Assembly: GCA_963738625.1 (NCBI GenBank)
Contig: CAVTXH010000019.1
Coordinates: forward strand, 124,001-188,000
DNA length: 64,000 nt
Source of the DNA: UBA7672 sp963738625
Lineage (GTDB): Bacteria > Pseudomonadota > Alphaproteobacteria > Caulobacterales > Hyphomonadaceae
Direction: 5' to 3'
Within the stretch, counting starts at the first letter, position 1, and every line of letters begins with the position of its first letter. Shown in pieces: positions 50,621 through 58,978 of this stretch. The notes beneath the pieces were generated by a model that worked only from the letters and a program-made list of their open reading frames with translations, had not been told where the DNA came from and made no database searches. Both the position numbers and the translations under genes were made by a program.

Positions 50621-50767
50621 CCTTCCGAAATCCCGGTTAGCCCCCTTCGCAGGCATGAATCACCCGAATTCGGGTGTGACGGCCTCGAAAAAGAGCTCGA
50701 TTGAGCGCGACATTCGGCAGGGCCAGGACTAAATTCGCTCCCAACAAAAAAGACTTTGGAGGGAGGA

Positions 50768-52927
50768 ATGAACATGGCGACCCTGAAATTGCGGAGTCTT
50801 GCCGGCGGCGCATCCATGGCGGTCGCAGGTGCGATGCTTGCCGCGTGCACGACGACGGCATCGGCGCCCAGCCTCGCGGTAGCGGTGGAGGATGCGGCCG
50901 CGGCGACGAAGGCCGGCCCGGGCAAGATCGAAGTGAAGGTCCTGTCATCGCGCTATGACCTGGTTTCGGGCGGCGATGCGCTGGTCGAGGTGAAGGCGAG
51001 CGAGGGCGCAAAGGCGAGCGACCTGCGGGTGACGCTGAACGGGCGCAACCTGGTGACGCCGCTGAAATACGACCAGCCGTCGAACACGCTGCGCGGCGTG
51101 GTGACCGGCCTCGACACTGGCGGGAACTGGCTGCAGGTGACGGGCCTCACCGGCTACACGGTGAGCCAGCCCCTGATCAACTATCCGTCGACTGGGCCGA
51201 TCCTCTCCGGCCCGCACATGACGCCCTACGAGTGCCGCACGGTGGAGTCGGGCCTCGGCGAGCCGACCGACGCCAACTGCTCGGCGCCGATCCGCTATGA
51301 CTGGTTCTACAAGAGCGGCAATGACTTCAAGCCGCTGGCCAATCCCAGGCAGCGCCCGGCCGATGTCGCGACCACGACGACGATCGACGGCAGAACCGTG
51401 CCCTACATCGTTCGCGTCGAAAGCGGCGTCATCGACCGGTCGATCTATCGCATCGCCATGCTGGACGATCCCTCGACCGATGCGATCGGCATGCCGGACG
51501 GCTGGAATGGCCGGCTCGGCGTCACCTTCGGCGGCGGGGCGGGCACGCAGTACAACCAGGGAACCAATAAGGTCGAGTCGGTCCTGTCCGACCTCTACCT
51601 GTCGCGCGGCTTCGCCTACATCAACTCGACTGAGCTGGTGAACCAGCAGCACGGCAACGCCGTGCTGCAGGGCGAGCACCTGATGATGCTGAAGGAGCGC
51701 TTCATAGAGGCCTATGGCGTTCCAAAATGGACGGTGGGCACGGGCGGCTCGGGCGGCTCGATCCAGCAGATGGTGATCACGCAGATGTATCCCGGACTGC
51801 TCGACGGCCTGCAGCCGTCGCTCAGCTTCCCTGATTCGACCATGAACACCGCCGACTGCGGCGTGCTGCAGAACTTCTGGAAGTCCGCCGACGGCAAGAC
51901 GTGGAGCAGGGAGAAGAAGGAAGCCGTCGAAGGCTACGCCAACGGGGCCTGCATTTCGTGGGAGCGGTCCTTCGTGCCGGTGATGGTGGCGACCAACGCG
52001 CGCGGATGCGCCTTGAACGACGCCAGCCTGATCTATGATCCCAAGAAGAACCCCAAGGGTGCGCGCTGCACGATCACCGACATGCGCGTCAACATCTATG
52101 GCCGCGATCCCAAGACCGGCTTCGCGAAAAAGCCGCAGGACAATGTCGGCGTGCAATACGGGCTGAAGGCGCTGAATGACGGCAAGATCAGCGTCGATGA
52201 GTTCCTGCAGCTCAACGACAAGGTCGGCGGCAACGACATCGACGGCGGGTTCATCAAGACGCGGTCGGTCGGCAACCCGGATGCGCTGAACGCGGTCTAT
52301 GCTTCGGGCCTGATCAACACGTTCGGCGGCGGGCTCAAGAACGTGCCGATGCTGCACTATCGCACCTATACCGACACGACCGAGCCGGGCGACATCCACG
52401 ACCGCCACCGCGATCTCACGATCCGCGCGCGGCTGGAGAAGGCGACGGGGCGTTCGGACAACCAGGTGATCTGGGTCAGTCCCCGCGCCGAATCGCGCGA
52501 GAAGCCGGCCCCGGTGAACCTTGCGCCGATCGCTCTCACCGTAATGACCAGGTGGCTGGACGACATGGCGGCCGACCCCGCGCCGCTCAACACCGACAAG
52601 GTTGTAAAGCACAAGCCGGCCGATGCGGTGGACGCCTACTGGACGCAGGACGGCAAGCGCGTGAACGAGAAGGCGAGTTGGGATCCCGAGACAAGCTGGA
52701 ACAAGACATTCCCGGTCCATCTCGAACCGCGCCTGATCGCGGGAGCGCCGCTGACCAACGACGTGATGAAGTGCCAGCTGAAGCCGATCGACTTCGCCGA
52801 GTACAAAGTGAAGTTCTCAAGCGCGCAGCAGAAGCGGGCGAAGAAGATCTTCCCGCAGGGCGTCTGTGACTGGTCGAAACCTGGCGTCGGCTATTCGCTG
52901 ATCAAGGGGACGTATCAGCGGTACTAG
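50768..52927 (+). CDS. DUF6351 family lipoprotein, alpha/beta-hydrolase-like
   Basis: 719 residues. The lipobox is GAMLAAC. An N-terminal beta-sandwich-like part (VLSSRYDLVSGGDALVEVKA) is followed by a large alpha/beta-hydrolase-like region with the nucleophile-type motif TVGTGGSGGSIQQM. The sequence style matches DUF6351 proteins of unknown function; some relatives are distantly similar to polyester or tannin esterases. An extracytoplasmic esterase is an inference. ATG 50768 follows GGAGGGAGGA; the TTG at 50756 is rejected. Confidence 0.78.
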   Translation: MNMATLKLRSLAGGASMAVAGAMLAACTTTASAPSLAVAVEDAAAATKAGPGKIEVKVLSSRYDLVSGGDALVEVKASEGAKASDLRVTLNGRNLVTPLKYDQPSNTLRGVVTGLDTGGNWLQVTGLTGYTVSQPLINYPSTGPILSGPHMTPYECRTVESGLGEPTDANCSAPIRYDWFYKSGNDFKPLANPRQRPADVATTTTIDGRTVPYIVRVESGVIDRSIYRIAMLDDPSTDAIGMPDGWNGRLGVTFGGGAGTQYNQGTNKVESVLSDLYLSRGFAYINSTELVNQQHGNAVLQGEHLMMLKERFIEAYGVPKWTVGTGGSGGSIQQMVITQMYPGLLDGLQPSLSFPDSTMNTADCGVLQNFWKSADGKTWSREKKEAVEGYANGACISWERSFVPVMVATNARGCALNDASLIYDPKKNPKGARCTITDMRVNIYGRDPKTGFAKKPQDNVGVQYGLKALNDGKISVDEFLQLNDKVGGNDIDGGFIKTRSVGNPDALNAVYASGLINTFGGGLKNVPMLHYRTYTDTTEPGDIHDRHRDLTIRARLEKATGRSDNQVIWVSPRAESREKPAPVNLAPIALTVMTRWLDDMAADPAPLNTDKVVKHKPADAVDAYWTQDGKRVNEKASWDPETSWNKTFPVHLEPRLIAGAPLTNDVMKCQLKPIDFAEYKVKFSSAQQKRAKKIFPQGVCDWSKPGVGYSLIKGTYQRY

Positions 52928-52949
52928 GCATCGCGGGAATCTGAATGGG

Positions 52950-52981
52950 CCGCCGGTCCGCAGGGGTCGGCGGTTCTGTCT
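52950..52981 (+). terminator. Terminator after the DUF6351 gene
   Basis: Stem CCGCCGGTCC / GGGTCGGCGG with a short loop is followed by TTCTGTCTT, 23 bases after the stop codon. It shares about 24 of 28 bases with the infB terminator. Confidence 0.7.
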
Positions 52982-52999
52982 TGACGGCGACGCCCAGAC

Positions 53000-53081
53000 A
53001 GCGCCGGGCGCCTGCCCGGCAAGGGACTATCGACCGGCGCCGTGCTGGCGGTCAGGCTTGGCCGGGCAGGCGCCCGGCGCT
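53000..53081. repeat. Perfect 21-bp inverted repeat
   Basis: Left arm 53000-53020 (A then GCGCCGGGCGCCTGCCCGGC) and right arm 53061-53081 are exact reverse complements with a 40-base loop. Each arm contains the smaller palindrome GCCGGGC. It lies between convergent genes and no transposase is nearby. Confidence 0.85.
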
Positions 53082-53124
53082 CTCCACCCGCCAGTCTACG
53101 AGCCCGACTCGATGCCCGCAGTCG

Positions 53125-54288
53125 CTAGTCATTGTCCTTGATGAAGTCCTCGATCTCGCGAACGAGCCCGTTGGAGAGCGGGAGGTCGGGGTTCGCATAG
53201 GTTGCGAGGTTGGCGGCGCGGTCGGCGGGCGCGTCCTTCAGCACATGGTTCATGCCCTTGATGAGTTCGAGATCGGTGCGCGGCGCCTTGTCGAGCAGGC
53301 GCGCGTCTTCGGCGGTGACCTGAAGATCGGTCGTGCCCTGGATGATCAGCGCCCGAATATCCGCCTGGCGGACGAGATCGACCGGATCGGCGGCGAAGAC
53401 AGAAATCAGGAAGTCCTGCGCCTGCGGGGCGAACAGCGGCGTCAGGGCCGGGGTCATGGCGGAGGTGTCGATATGCCGGCCGGCCTCGATCTCGGCGATG
53501 GCGGCGAAGGCCTCGTCCAGCAGCGGCGTATTGGCGGGATTGGCCTTTAGCTGTTCACGGAGGACGTCGCCCATCTTCCGGCCCATGCCGGAGACGAGGA
53601 TAAGGCCGCAGACGTCCTTACGACCAACAGCGGCGGCGGACACCATCAGCGCGCCTTCGGAATGCCCCAGCAGGAAGATGCACTTGCGCCGGGTCTGCGT
53701 TCGAACGGCGTCGATCCAGTTATGATAGTCCTCGACGTACTTTTCGACCGTGACGGCGTTGGCATCGCCGGCTGCAGCGCTGCCGAACATGCCGCGCTTG
53801 TCGACGCGCACCGTGGCGATGCCCTCTTCGGCAAGGCCTTCGGCTAGAAGCTTGTAGACGTTGGCCTTGACGCCCAGCGGGTTGTTGCCGTCCCGATCGG
53901 TCGGGCCGGAGCCCGGCACGATCAGCACGACAGGCGCGTTGGCGCGCGGTGAGAGCAGTGTGCCGTGGAGGTCGCCCGCGGCGATGTCGACAGGGCCGCT
54001 CGGCGGCGCCTGGCCATTCTCGCTCATGCGCAAGAAGCTGACGCCGACGCCGAGCGCGGCGGCGGCGACGCCGAGGACGAGCGCGATCATTGTCGCGCGG
54101 TTCCTCTGTTCGTCCTTCGCCTCGTCCTCCAGCGTCGTGTCATCGACCAGCGCGCGCCCCGGGCTCAGCGCCGTTCGCTCGAGCCGCTTAAGCGTGCGTT
54201 TGCCCTGCTGGCTGATAGCGAGCACCAGCAGCAGGACGAGAAGGATGATGGCGCCGGCGAGGAGATAGACCCAGAATGGCGCGTCCAT
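53125..54288 (-). CDS. Membrane-anchored alpha/beta hydrolase
   Basis: 387 residues. Two N-terminal hydrophobic segments (LLAGAIILLVLLLVLAI near 10-26, IALVLGVAAAALGVGVSFL near 70-88) precede an alpha/beta hydrolase domain. The oxyanion region is VLIVPGSGPTDRDG, the nucleophile elbow GHSEGA, the acid likely in IIQGTTDLQV and the His in GMNHVLKD. Resembles serine aminopeptidase/acyl-esterase type hydrolases. Substrate unknown. Divergent from the SPFH gene, with a palindrome between them. Confidence 0.87.
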   Translation of the reverse strand: MDAPFWVYLLAGAIILLVLLLVLAISQQGKRTLKRLERTALSPGRALVDDTTLEDEAKDEQRNRATMIALVLGVAAAALGVGVSFLRMSENGQAPPSGPVDIAAGDLHGTLLSPRANAPVVLIVPGSGPTDRDGNNPLGVKANVYKLLAEGLAEEGIATVRVDKRGMFGSAAAGDANAVTVEKYVEDYHNWIDAVRTQTRRKCIFLLGHSEGALMVSAAAVGRKDVCGLILVSGMGRKMGDVLREQLKANPANTPLLDEAFAAIAEIEAGRHIDTSAMTPALTPLFAPQAQDFLISVFAADPVDLVRQADIRALIIQGTTDLQVTAEDARLLDKAPRTDLELIKGMNHVLKDAPADRAANLATYANPDLPLSNGLVREIEDFIKDND

Positions 54289-54365
54289 GAAACCCTCCCT
54301 TCGCTTCTGTCCTTCGCCCCTCAGCCTCCAACAATGCAGTTGACATTGTCGAGCGTCAATATCAA

Positions 54366-54377
54366 AGTGATATCACT
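54366..54377. promoter_or_regulatory. Perfect palindrome between hydrolase and SPFH genes
   Basis: AGTGATATCACT, a perfect 12-bp palindrome 10 bases before the SPFH start codon. A -35-like TTGACA lies at 54340-54345. It is a likely operator, possibly for the Arc-type protein encoded just downstream, which would be autoregulation. Confidence 0.55.
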
Positions 54378-54386
54378 ACGATATTA

Positions 54387-55307
54387 ATGGAGGGACCTGT
54401 GATCGCTCACAAGAAAACCAACGAACGCGCCGCGTCTACCATGTCCGGCGGTTTCCTGCTGGTGCTGTCGCTGGCCGGCTTCCTGCTGGCGGCCTGGATG
54501 CTGTTCCAGGGGATTGCGGGTGCCGAAAATGGCGCCCTGGATGACGCAACTGTTATGCTGTTTGTCGGCGGGGCGGTGGCGGTGCTGCTGGTTTCGATCC
54601 TGATTCTCACCGGGCTTTATTCGCTTCAGCAGAACGAAAGCGCGGCGATCACACTGTTCGGCAACTACAAAGGCACGGACAAGAAGCCGGGACTGCGCTG
54701 GGTGGTGCCCTGGTACACCCGCAAGAAGATTTCGCTTCGCGTGCGCAACGTCACCTCGCAGACGCTGAAGGTGAACGACAAAAAAGGCAATCCGATCGAG
54801 ATCGCTGCGGTTATCGTCTGGCGCGTGGTCGACACGGCGCAGGCGCTGTTCGACGTCGACAATTATGAGACGTTCGTCAACATCCAGATCGAGACCTCGC
54901 TACGCGAGATCACTTCGCATTTCGCCTATGACCATGGTGAGGAAGACCAGCCCACGCTGCGCGCCGACGGCGTGAAGGTCGGCGAGATGCTGCAGGCGAG
55001 GTTGCAGGAGCGTGTTGCGATCGCTGGCCTGGCCGTCGACGAGGCGCGTCTCTCGCACCTGGCCTATGCGCCGGAAATTGCCTCTTCCATGCTGCGCAGG
55101 CAGCAGGCGGAAGCGGTGCTTGAAGCGCGGGCCAAGATCGTGCACGGCGCGGTGTCGATGGTGGAAAGCGCGCTGCAGCAGCTGTCCGAGCGCAGGATCG
55201 TGGTGCTGGACGACGAGCGCAAGGCGGCGATGGTGTCCAACCTTCTTGTGGTGTTGTGCGCCGACCGCGAGGCCCAGCCCATCGTCAATGCGGGCTCGCT
55301 CTATTAG
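54387..55307 (+). CDS. SPFH (band 7/stomatin-like) domain membrane protein
   Basis: 306 residues. Two N-terminal helices (GGFLLVLSLAGFLLAAWMLF, VMLFVGGAVAVLLVSILIL) are followed by an SPFH domain (ESAAITLFGNYKGTDKKPGL, VNDKKGNPIEIAAVIVWRVV, TLRADGVKVGEMLQARLQER) and a helical tail. SPFH proteins oligomerise at membranes and regulate proteases or lipid domains. ATG 54387 lies directly after the palindrome, with GGAGG only inside the start region, so initiation may be leaderless or weak. The Arc-type gene follows 24 bases after its stop. Confidence 0.9.
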   Translation: MEGPVIAHKKTNERAASTMSGGFLLVLSLAGFLLAAWMLFQGIAGAENGALDDATVMLFVGGAVAVLLVSILILTGLYSLQQNESAAITLFGNYKGTDKKPGLRWVVPWYTRKKISLRVRNVTSQTLKVNDKKGNPIEIAAVIVWRVVDTAQALFDVDNYETFVNIQIETSLREITSHFAYDHGEEDQPTLRADGVKVGEMLQARLQERVAIAGLAVDEARLSHLAYAPEIASSMLRRQQAEAVLEARAKIVHGAVSMVESALQQLSERRIVVLDDERKAAMVSNLLVVLCADREAQPIVNAGSLY

Positions 55308-55331
55308 ACTCAGCACAAGGCAGGCGAGCCC

Positions 55332-55499
55332 ATGCCTTCGCCCGGCAAGAAAGCGTTTCCTCTAAGGCTCGATCCGGCGCTCCACGCCGCGATCGAGCGC
55401 TTGGCGTCGCAGGACCTGCGCAGCGTGAACTCTGAAATCGAGTTTTTGCTGCGCGAGGCGCTGAAAAGGCGGGGTATGAACCTGAAGGATGAAAAGTAG
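55332..55499 (+). CDS. Arc-type ribbon-helix-helix DNA-binding protein
   Basis: 55 residues. An N-terminal strand (KKAFPLRLDPALHAAI) and two helices (ERLASQDLRSVNSEIEFLLR) give the Arc/MetJ ribbon-helix-helix pattern, with NSEIEFLLREAL very close to Arc. GGCGAGCC precedes the ATG. It follows the SPFH gene on the same strand, so cotranscription is likely, and it probably binds the palindrome at 54366. A pairing of an SPFH protein with a small Arc-like repressor suggests a dedicated two-gene module. Confidence 0.8.
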   Translation: MPSPGKKAFPLRLDPALHAAIERLASQDLRSVNSEIEFLLREALKRRGMNLKDEK

Positions 55500-55523
55500 C
55501 TAGCAACGCCCGGCGTCCCAGCG

Positions 55524-55928
55524 CTAGGCTTTTATGTCAAGAAGCCTGGCTGACATCTCGGCGTCGATGCGCAGCACAACAAGGTTCGCCGCAAACCCGT
55601 TGCTTGCCGTGATCAGTTGCAACGTCTCCTCGACGAGATCGACATCGGGGGCCGCAACCATTCCCTCGTCGTCGGCGTAGGGCGCGTGCGGATCATAGGT
55701 CGTGATGATGTCCGTGGGGTAGGACTCGATGCGAGCCAGTGTTCCGCCGCCGTTCGCAGGCATCTGGACCACGCGCAAAGGGTGGTAGGCGGGGGGATAG
55801 CCGGCGGCGGCGCCTGCGCCCGGCAGCGGCCCATTCGATCTCGCATTTGCGATATTGCTGGCGGCGGCGGCGAAGCGCAGCGTGGCTGCCTTCATTCCGG
55901 ACAGGGCGATGGCGCTGACAGGGCTCAT
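55524..55928 (-). CDS. FlgC-like flagellar basal-body rod domain protein
   Basis: 134 residues. The N-terminus SAIALSGMKAATLRFAAAAS, NIANARS and the C-terminus DLVEETLQLITASNGFAANL match flagellar rod proteins (FlgC type), with an Ala/Gly/Pro-rich centre. No other flagellar gene is nearby. It may be a stand-alone rod-like component or a relic with another role. It converges on the Arc gene. Confidence 0.78.
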   Translation of the reverse strand: MSPVSAIALSGMKAATLRFAAAASNIANARSNGPLPGAGAAAGYPPAYHPLRVVQMPANGGGTLARIESYPTDIITTYDPHAPYADDEGMVAAPDVDLVEETLQLITASNGFAANLVVLRIDAEMSARLLDIKA

Positions 55929-56005
55929 ACCCGATCATTGCGTGCAGGTCCCGAATCCGGCCTTTGCCGGCGAACCCAAATTTCGATGAAATTTCCCGGG
56001 CCTCG

Positions 56006-56040
56006 ATGCCCAATGCCCGATGCCCGATGCCCAATGGCCG
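56006..56040. repeat. Heptamer array ATGCCCR x 5
   Basis: Five 7-bp units (ATGCCCA, ATGCCCG, ATGCCCG, ATGCCCA, ATGGCCG) lie upstream of the leftward FlgC-like gene. The unit length equals that of the CTAGRCG array at 38361, but the sequence differs. Confidence 0.8.
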
Positions 56041-56140
56041 GCGTCGCGGCGGAAGGCGCGACACTAACGCGGGTGGATTGTAGGCGGGACCGCGCGCACA
56101 CTGCTCGATGCGGGGACTTCAAGTGTCCGGCGGCTCAGCC

Positions 56141-56935
56141 ATGCCTCAGTCCTCTCCATCCTCCAGCGCAGCCGATGCTGCTCTCAGCAAGGTTCCGGCG
56201 GTAACGTTAGGATTCTGGATCATCAAGATCGCCGCCACGACGTTGGGCGAGACGGGTGGCGACACCGTGTCGATGACACTCAATCTCGGCTATCTGATCG
56301 GCACTGCGATCTTCCTCACGGCGCTGGTCGTTCTGGTCATCGCCCAGATCATGGCGAAGAAATTCCGTCCCGTGCTGTACTGGGCGACAATCATTGCCTC
56401 GACGACCGCTGGGACGACGATGGCTGATTTCGCCGACCGATCGCTCGGCATCGGCTATGCTGGCGGTTCGGCTATTCTTCTTGCTGCGGTGCTGGCTGTG
56501 CTGGGGCTCTGGTACGCGTCCGAGAAGACCATCTCAGTCGACACTGTAGCAACGCCGAAGGTCGAAGCTTTCTACTGGGTCGCCATCACGATCTCGCAGA
56601 CGCTAGGCACCGCGCTGGGCGACTGGCTGGCTGATGATGCCGGCGTCGGTTTTCTGGGTGGCGCCGCGGTCTTCGCGGCGGCGCTGGCGGTAGTGGCGGC
56701 GCTCTATTTCTGGACCAGCGTGTCGCGACCGATCCTGTTCTGGGCCGCCTTCATCCTCACGCGCCCGCTGGGCGCAACGGTGGGTGATTTCCTTGACAAG
56801 CCATATGTGGAAGGCGGCCTTGCCTTGAGCCGCCCAATAGCCACGCTGGTTCTCGGCGTCTTCATCGTCGCGTGCATAGCATTGCTGCCCCAACGCGCGG
56901 GCCGCCATCCCAAATCGGAAGCCGCCGCGGGCTAG
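56141..56935 (+). CDS. DUF347-repeat membrane protein
   Basis: 264 residues and about eight helices in four repeats, each with an aromatic-rich start and 'LG-x-x-x-x-D': WIIKIAATTLGETGGD, YWATIIASTTAGTTMADF, YWVAITISQTLGTALGDWL, FWAAFILTRPLGATVGDFLD. This is the DUF347 (COG4705) family. Function unknown; relatives are annotated as putative transporters. ATG 56141 is preferred over 56108, but neither has a clear ribosome site. Confidence 0.85.
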   Translation: MPQSSPSSSAADAALSKVPAVTLGFWIIKIAATTLGETGGDTVSMTLNLGYLIGTAIFLTALVVLVIAQIMAKKFRPVLYWATIIASTTAGTTMADFADRSLGIGYAGGSAILLAAVLAVLGLWYASEKTISVDTVATPKVEAFYWVAITISQTLGTALGDWLADDAGVGFLGGAAVFAAALAVVAALYFWTSVSRPILFWAAFILTRPLGATVGDFLDKPYVEGGLALSRPIATLVLGVFIVACIALLPQRAGRHPKSEAAAG

Positions 56936-57298
56936 GTAGGGACGACGCGATAGCCCCAGCACAGGAACGGACATGCAGCACGCCGGTCTCGGGCGTCTCG
57001 CGTCGGATGATCACATGATCGGGGGGCCGATGGATGCGAGGTCGCCCGCGACGGGGTCCTTGCCATAGTCGTCCGGCGTGACGCTGACCCGTGCGCCGGC
57101 TTCGAGATCCTTCGGCAACGGCATGTTGGGAAGTTTGATCTTCGGCTCCGCGGCGCGCCTGCGCGTTGACTTCGGCGCCGTCAATCGGCGTCGAGCTCGC
57201 GCCCGTATCGAGATCCTGCATCCGATCGACCCATGTCCACAGCGCATCGAGAGGGGAAAGGATGTTCGCCTCGGGGCCACGCCGGAACCATCGGCGCT
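56931..57298 (-). pseudogene. Decayed glutathione S-transferase C-terminal fragment
   Basis: Reading leftward, three frames joined by indels give one protein-like sequence. The first is ILSPLDALWTWVDRM..GASSTPIDGAEVNAQAR. After an extra C near 57150 comes AEPKIKLPNMPLPKDLEAGA..VTPDDYGKDPVAGDLASIG. After a change near 57020 comes DHVIIRRETPETGVLHV, and after another near 56970 CWGYRVVPT and a stop. The segment PDDYG-x-DPV-x-G-x-L followed by HVIIRR..GVLHV..GYRV is typical of the C-terminal extension of an alphaproteobacterial GST-like family. The thioredoxin-fold half is missing. At least three frameshifts make it a clear relic. Confidence 0.6.
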
Positions 57299-57378
57299 AG
57301 ATGAGAGCGCTATGCCAGCGCCTTTCGGCCGGGCATGGCGAATCCGTGCGGTTGCCGTGGCAGGCGCCTAGCGCTCTG

Positions 57379-58443
57379 TTACAGCAGCGTCTGGCCGGTA
57401 TGTCGGCGCTCGTGGTCCAGGAGCCATTGTTTCCGCCAGAGACCCCCGGCGTATCCCGTCAGCGTACCGTCGGCGCCGATGACGCGATGGCAGGGCAGGA
57501 TGATGGCGCAGCGGTTCAGCCGGTTGGCGTTGGCGACGGCGCGCATCGCGGTCGGCCGGCCGATGCGAGTCGACACCTCTTGATAGGAGCGCGTGACGCC
57601 CGGCGGAATGCGGCGGAGTTCGTCCCATACCGCCTGCTGGAATTCAGTGCCAGCGTCTGCGATCTTCGATTTGAAGGTCAGAGTCTTGCCGGCGAAATAG
57701 TCCTTCAACTCCTGCTTGATCAGCTTGAGCGCGGGCGTCTCGCCCGGAAGGACGGTCGCGTTGAACTGCTTGCGGTAGCGCTCGACATGGTCCTGCAGCT
57801 TCTTGCGCTCGACGAACTCAAGCATGTGGAGTCTCTTTTCGTCAGCGATCGCGAGCATCGGCCCCAGCGGCGTGTCGATCCAATCCATCGCGAAGGCCAG
57901 CGCCTTGCGGGACTTCTGCGGCGCCTCGCCAAACTGACGCGAGAAGGCTTCGCGGAAGCCGCTGCCGGATTCAAAGCCGGCGTCGAGTTGAGCGGAAATC
58001 ACGGCGTCGCCTTTTTTGATCGTGTTGAACGCGTGGCCCAGCCGGCGGGCGCGGGCGTATTGGGAGAAACTCATGTCGAACCGCTTCTGGAACTGGCGGC
58101 GGGCGGTGGCGGGCTCGATGTCCATCTCGCGCAGATCTTCCTCGCTCCAGCGGCGGGAAGGGTCCTCCTCGACAAGGCGCAGCAGCTTGTCGAGCACGAC
58201 GCCCGGCGCGTTGGGATCGTCCAGCGGGCGGCAGCGCTTGCACGGCCGGAAGCCGGCCTCCATGGCCTCGTCCGGGCTGCCGTAGAAGGTAATGTTCTTC
58301 GACAGCGGCGTGCGCGCTGGGCACACCGGGCGGCAAAAGACGCCGGTGGTCTTGACGCCCACATAGACGACGCCGTCCAGCTCAGGGTCGCGGCGCAGAA
58401 TGTGTTCGTAAAGCGTATCGTGGGAGGGCAGCCGGTTCAGCAT
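57379..58443 (-). CDS. ada: Bifunctional DNA repair methyltransferase / transcriptional activator Ada
   Basis: 354 residues, the same length as E. coli Ada. The N-terminal zinc domain has Cys37, Cys41, Cys68 and Cys71 (GVFCRPVCPAR, FRPCKRC), with Cys37 accepting methyl groups from phosphotriesters. An AraC-type HTH follows, then the O6-methylguanine transferase domain with LPCHRVIG. Self-methylation turns it into an activator of alkylation-repair genes. ATG 58443 is preceded by AAGGACGAA; the longer frame to 58491 is rejected. Confidence 0.96.
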   Translation of the reverse strand: MLNRLPSHDTLYEHILRRDPELDGVVYVGVKTTGVFCRPVCPARTPLSKNITFYGSPDEAMEAGFRPCKRCRPLDDPNAPGVVLDKLLRLVEEDPSRRWSEEDLREMDIEPATARRQFQKRFDMSFSQYARARRLGHAFNTIKKGDAVISAQLDAGFESGSGFREAFSRQFGEAPQKSRKALAFAMDWIDTPLGPMLAIADEKRLHMLEFVERKKLQDHVERYRKQFNATVLPGETPALKLIKQELKDYFAGKTLTFKSKIADAGTEFQQAVWDELRRIPPGVTRSYQEVSTRIGRPTAMRAVANANRLNRCAIILPCHRVIGADGTLTGYAGGLWRKQWLLDHERRHTGQTLL

Positions 58444-58569
58444 GTCGGTTCGTCCTTCTGTGCACTCAAGATAGGCGTTCCCGGCCGCCATGGGACCGGA
58501 AAAACGACACGGTCATCATGTACCGGACAGCTTCTTGACAGCTGGGCCCCGTAGGCCTTTTAGAAGCCG

Positions 58570-58968
58570 ATGAAACCGCCCTCCCAGAGACAGCTGCGCG
58601 CCGGAGAACTGATCCGCCATGCGCTGATGGACATCTTCTCGCGCGAGGAGTTCGCCGACCCTGCGCTGCACGGCAAGTCCATAACCATCACGGAAGTCCG
58701 CTGTTCGCCGGACCTAAAGCACGCGACGGCCTTCGCCGCGCCGCTGGGCGGCGAGGACATGGCCCCGACCATCGAGGCGCTCAACCGCGCGGCGGGGTTC
58801 TTGCGGGGGCGCCTCTCGAAGGAAATCGACATGCGCTACACGCCGCAGGTGCGGTTCATCGCCGACGACAGCTATGACGAGGCGCGGCGGATCGAACAGC
58901 TGCTGGCCAGTCCGCGCGTGCGCCGCGATCTCACAGATGACAAGGCCAAGGCCGGTGAGGAAGAGTGA
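58570..58968 (+). CDS. rbfA: Ribosome-binding factor A
   Basis: 132 residues. The KH-like fold is recognisable from QLRAGELIRHALMDIFSRE, the ITITEVRCSPDLKHATAF strand and RYTPQVRFIADDSYDEA. RbfA helps mature the 16S rRNA 5' end. It usually follows infB, but here lies 8.9 kb from it and heads a pair with the uridine-kinase-like gene 10 bases downstream. Confidence 0.95.
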   Translation: MKPPSQRQLRAGELIRHALMDIFSREEFADPALHGKSITITEVRCSPDLKHATAFAAPLGGEDMAPTIEALNRAAGFLRGRLSKEIDMRYTPQVRFIADDSYDEARRIEQLLASPRVRRDLTDDKAKAGEEE

Positions 58969-58978
58969 GGGGCGGGGC

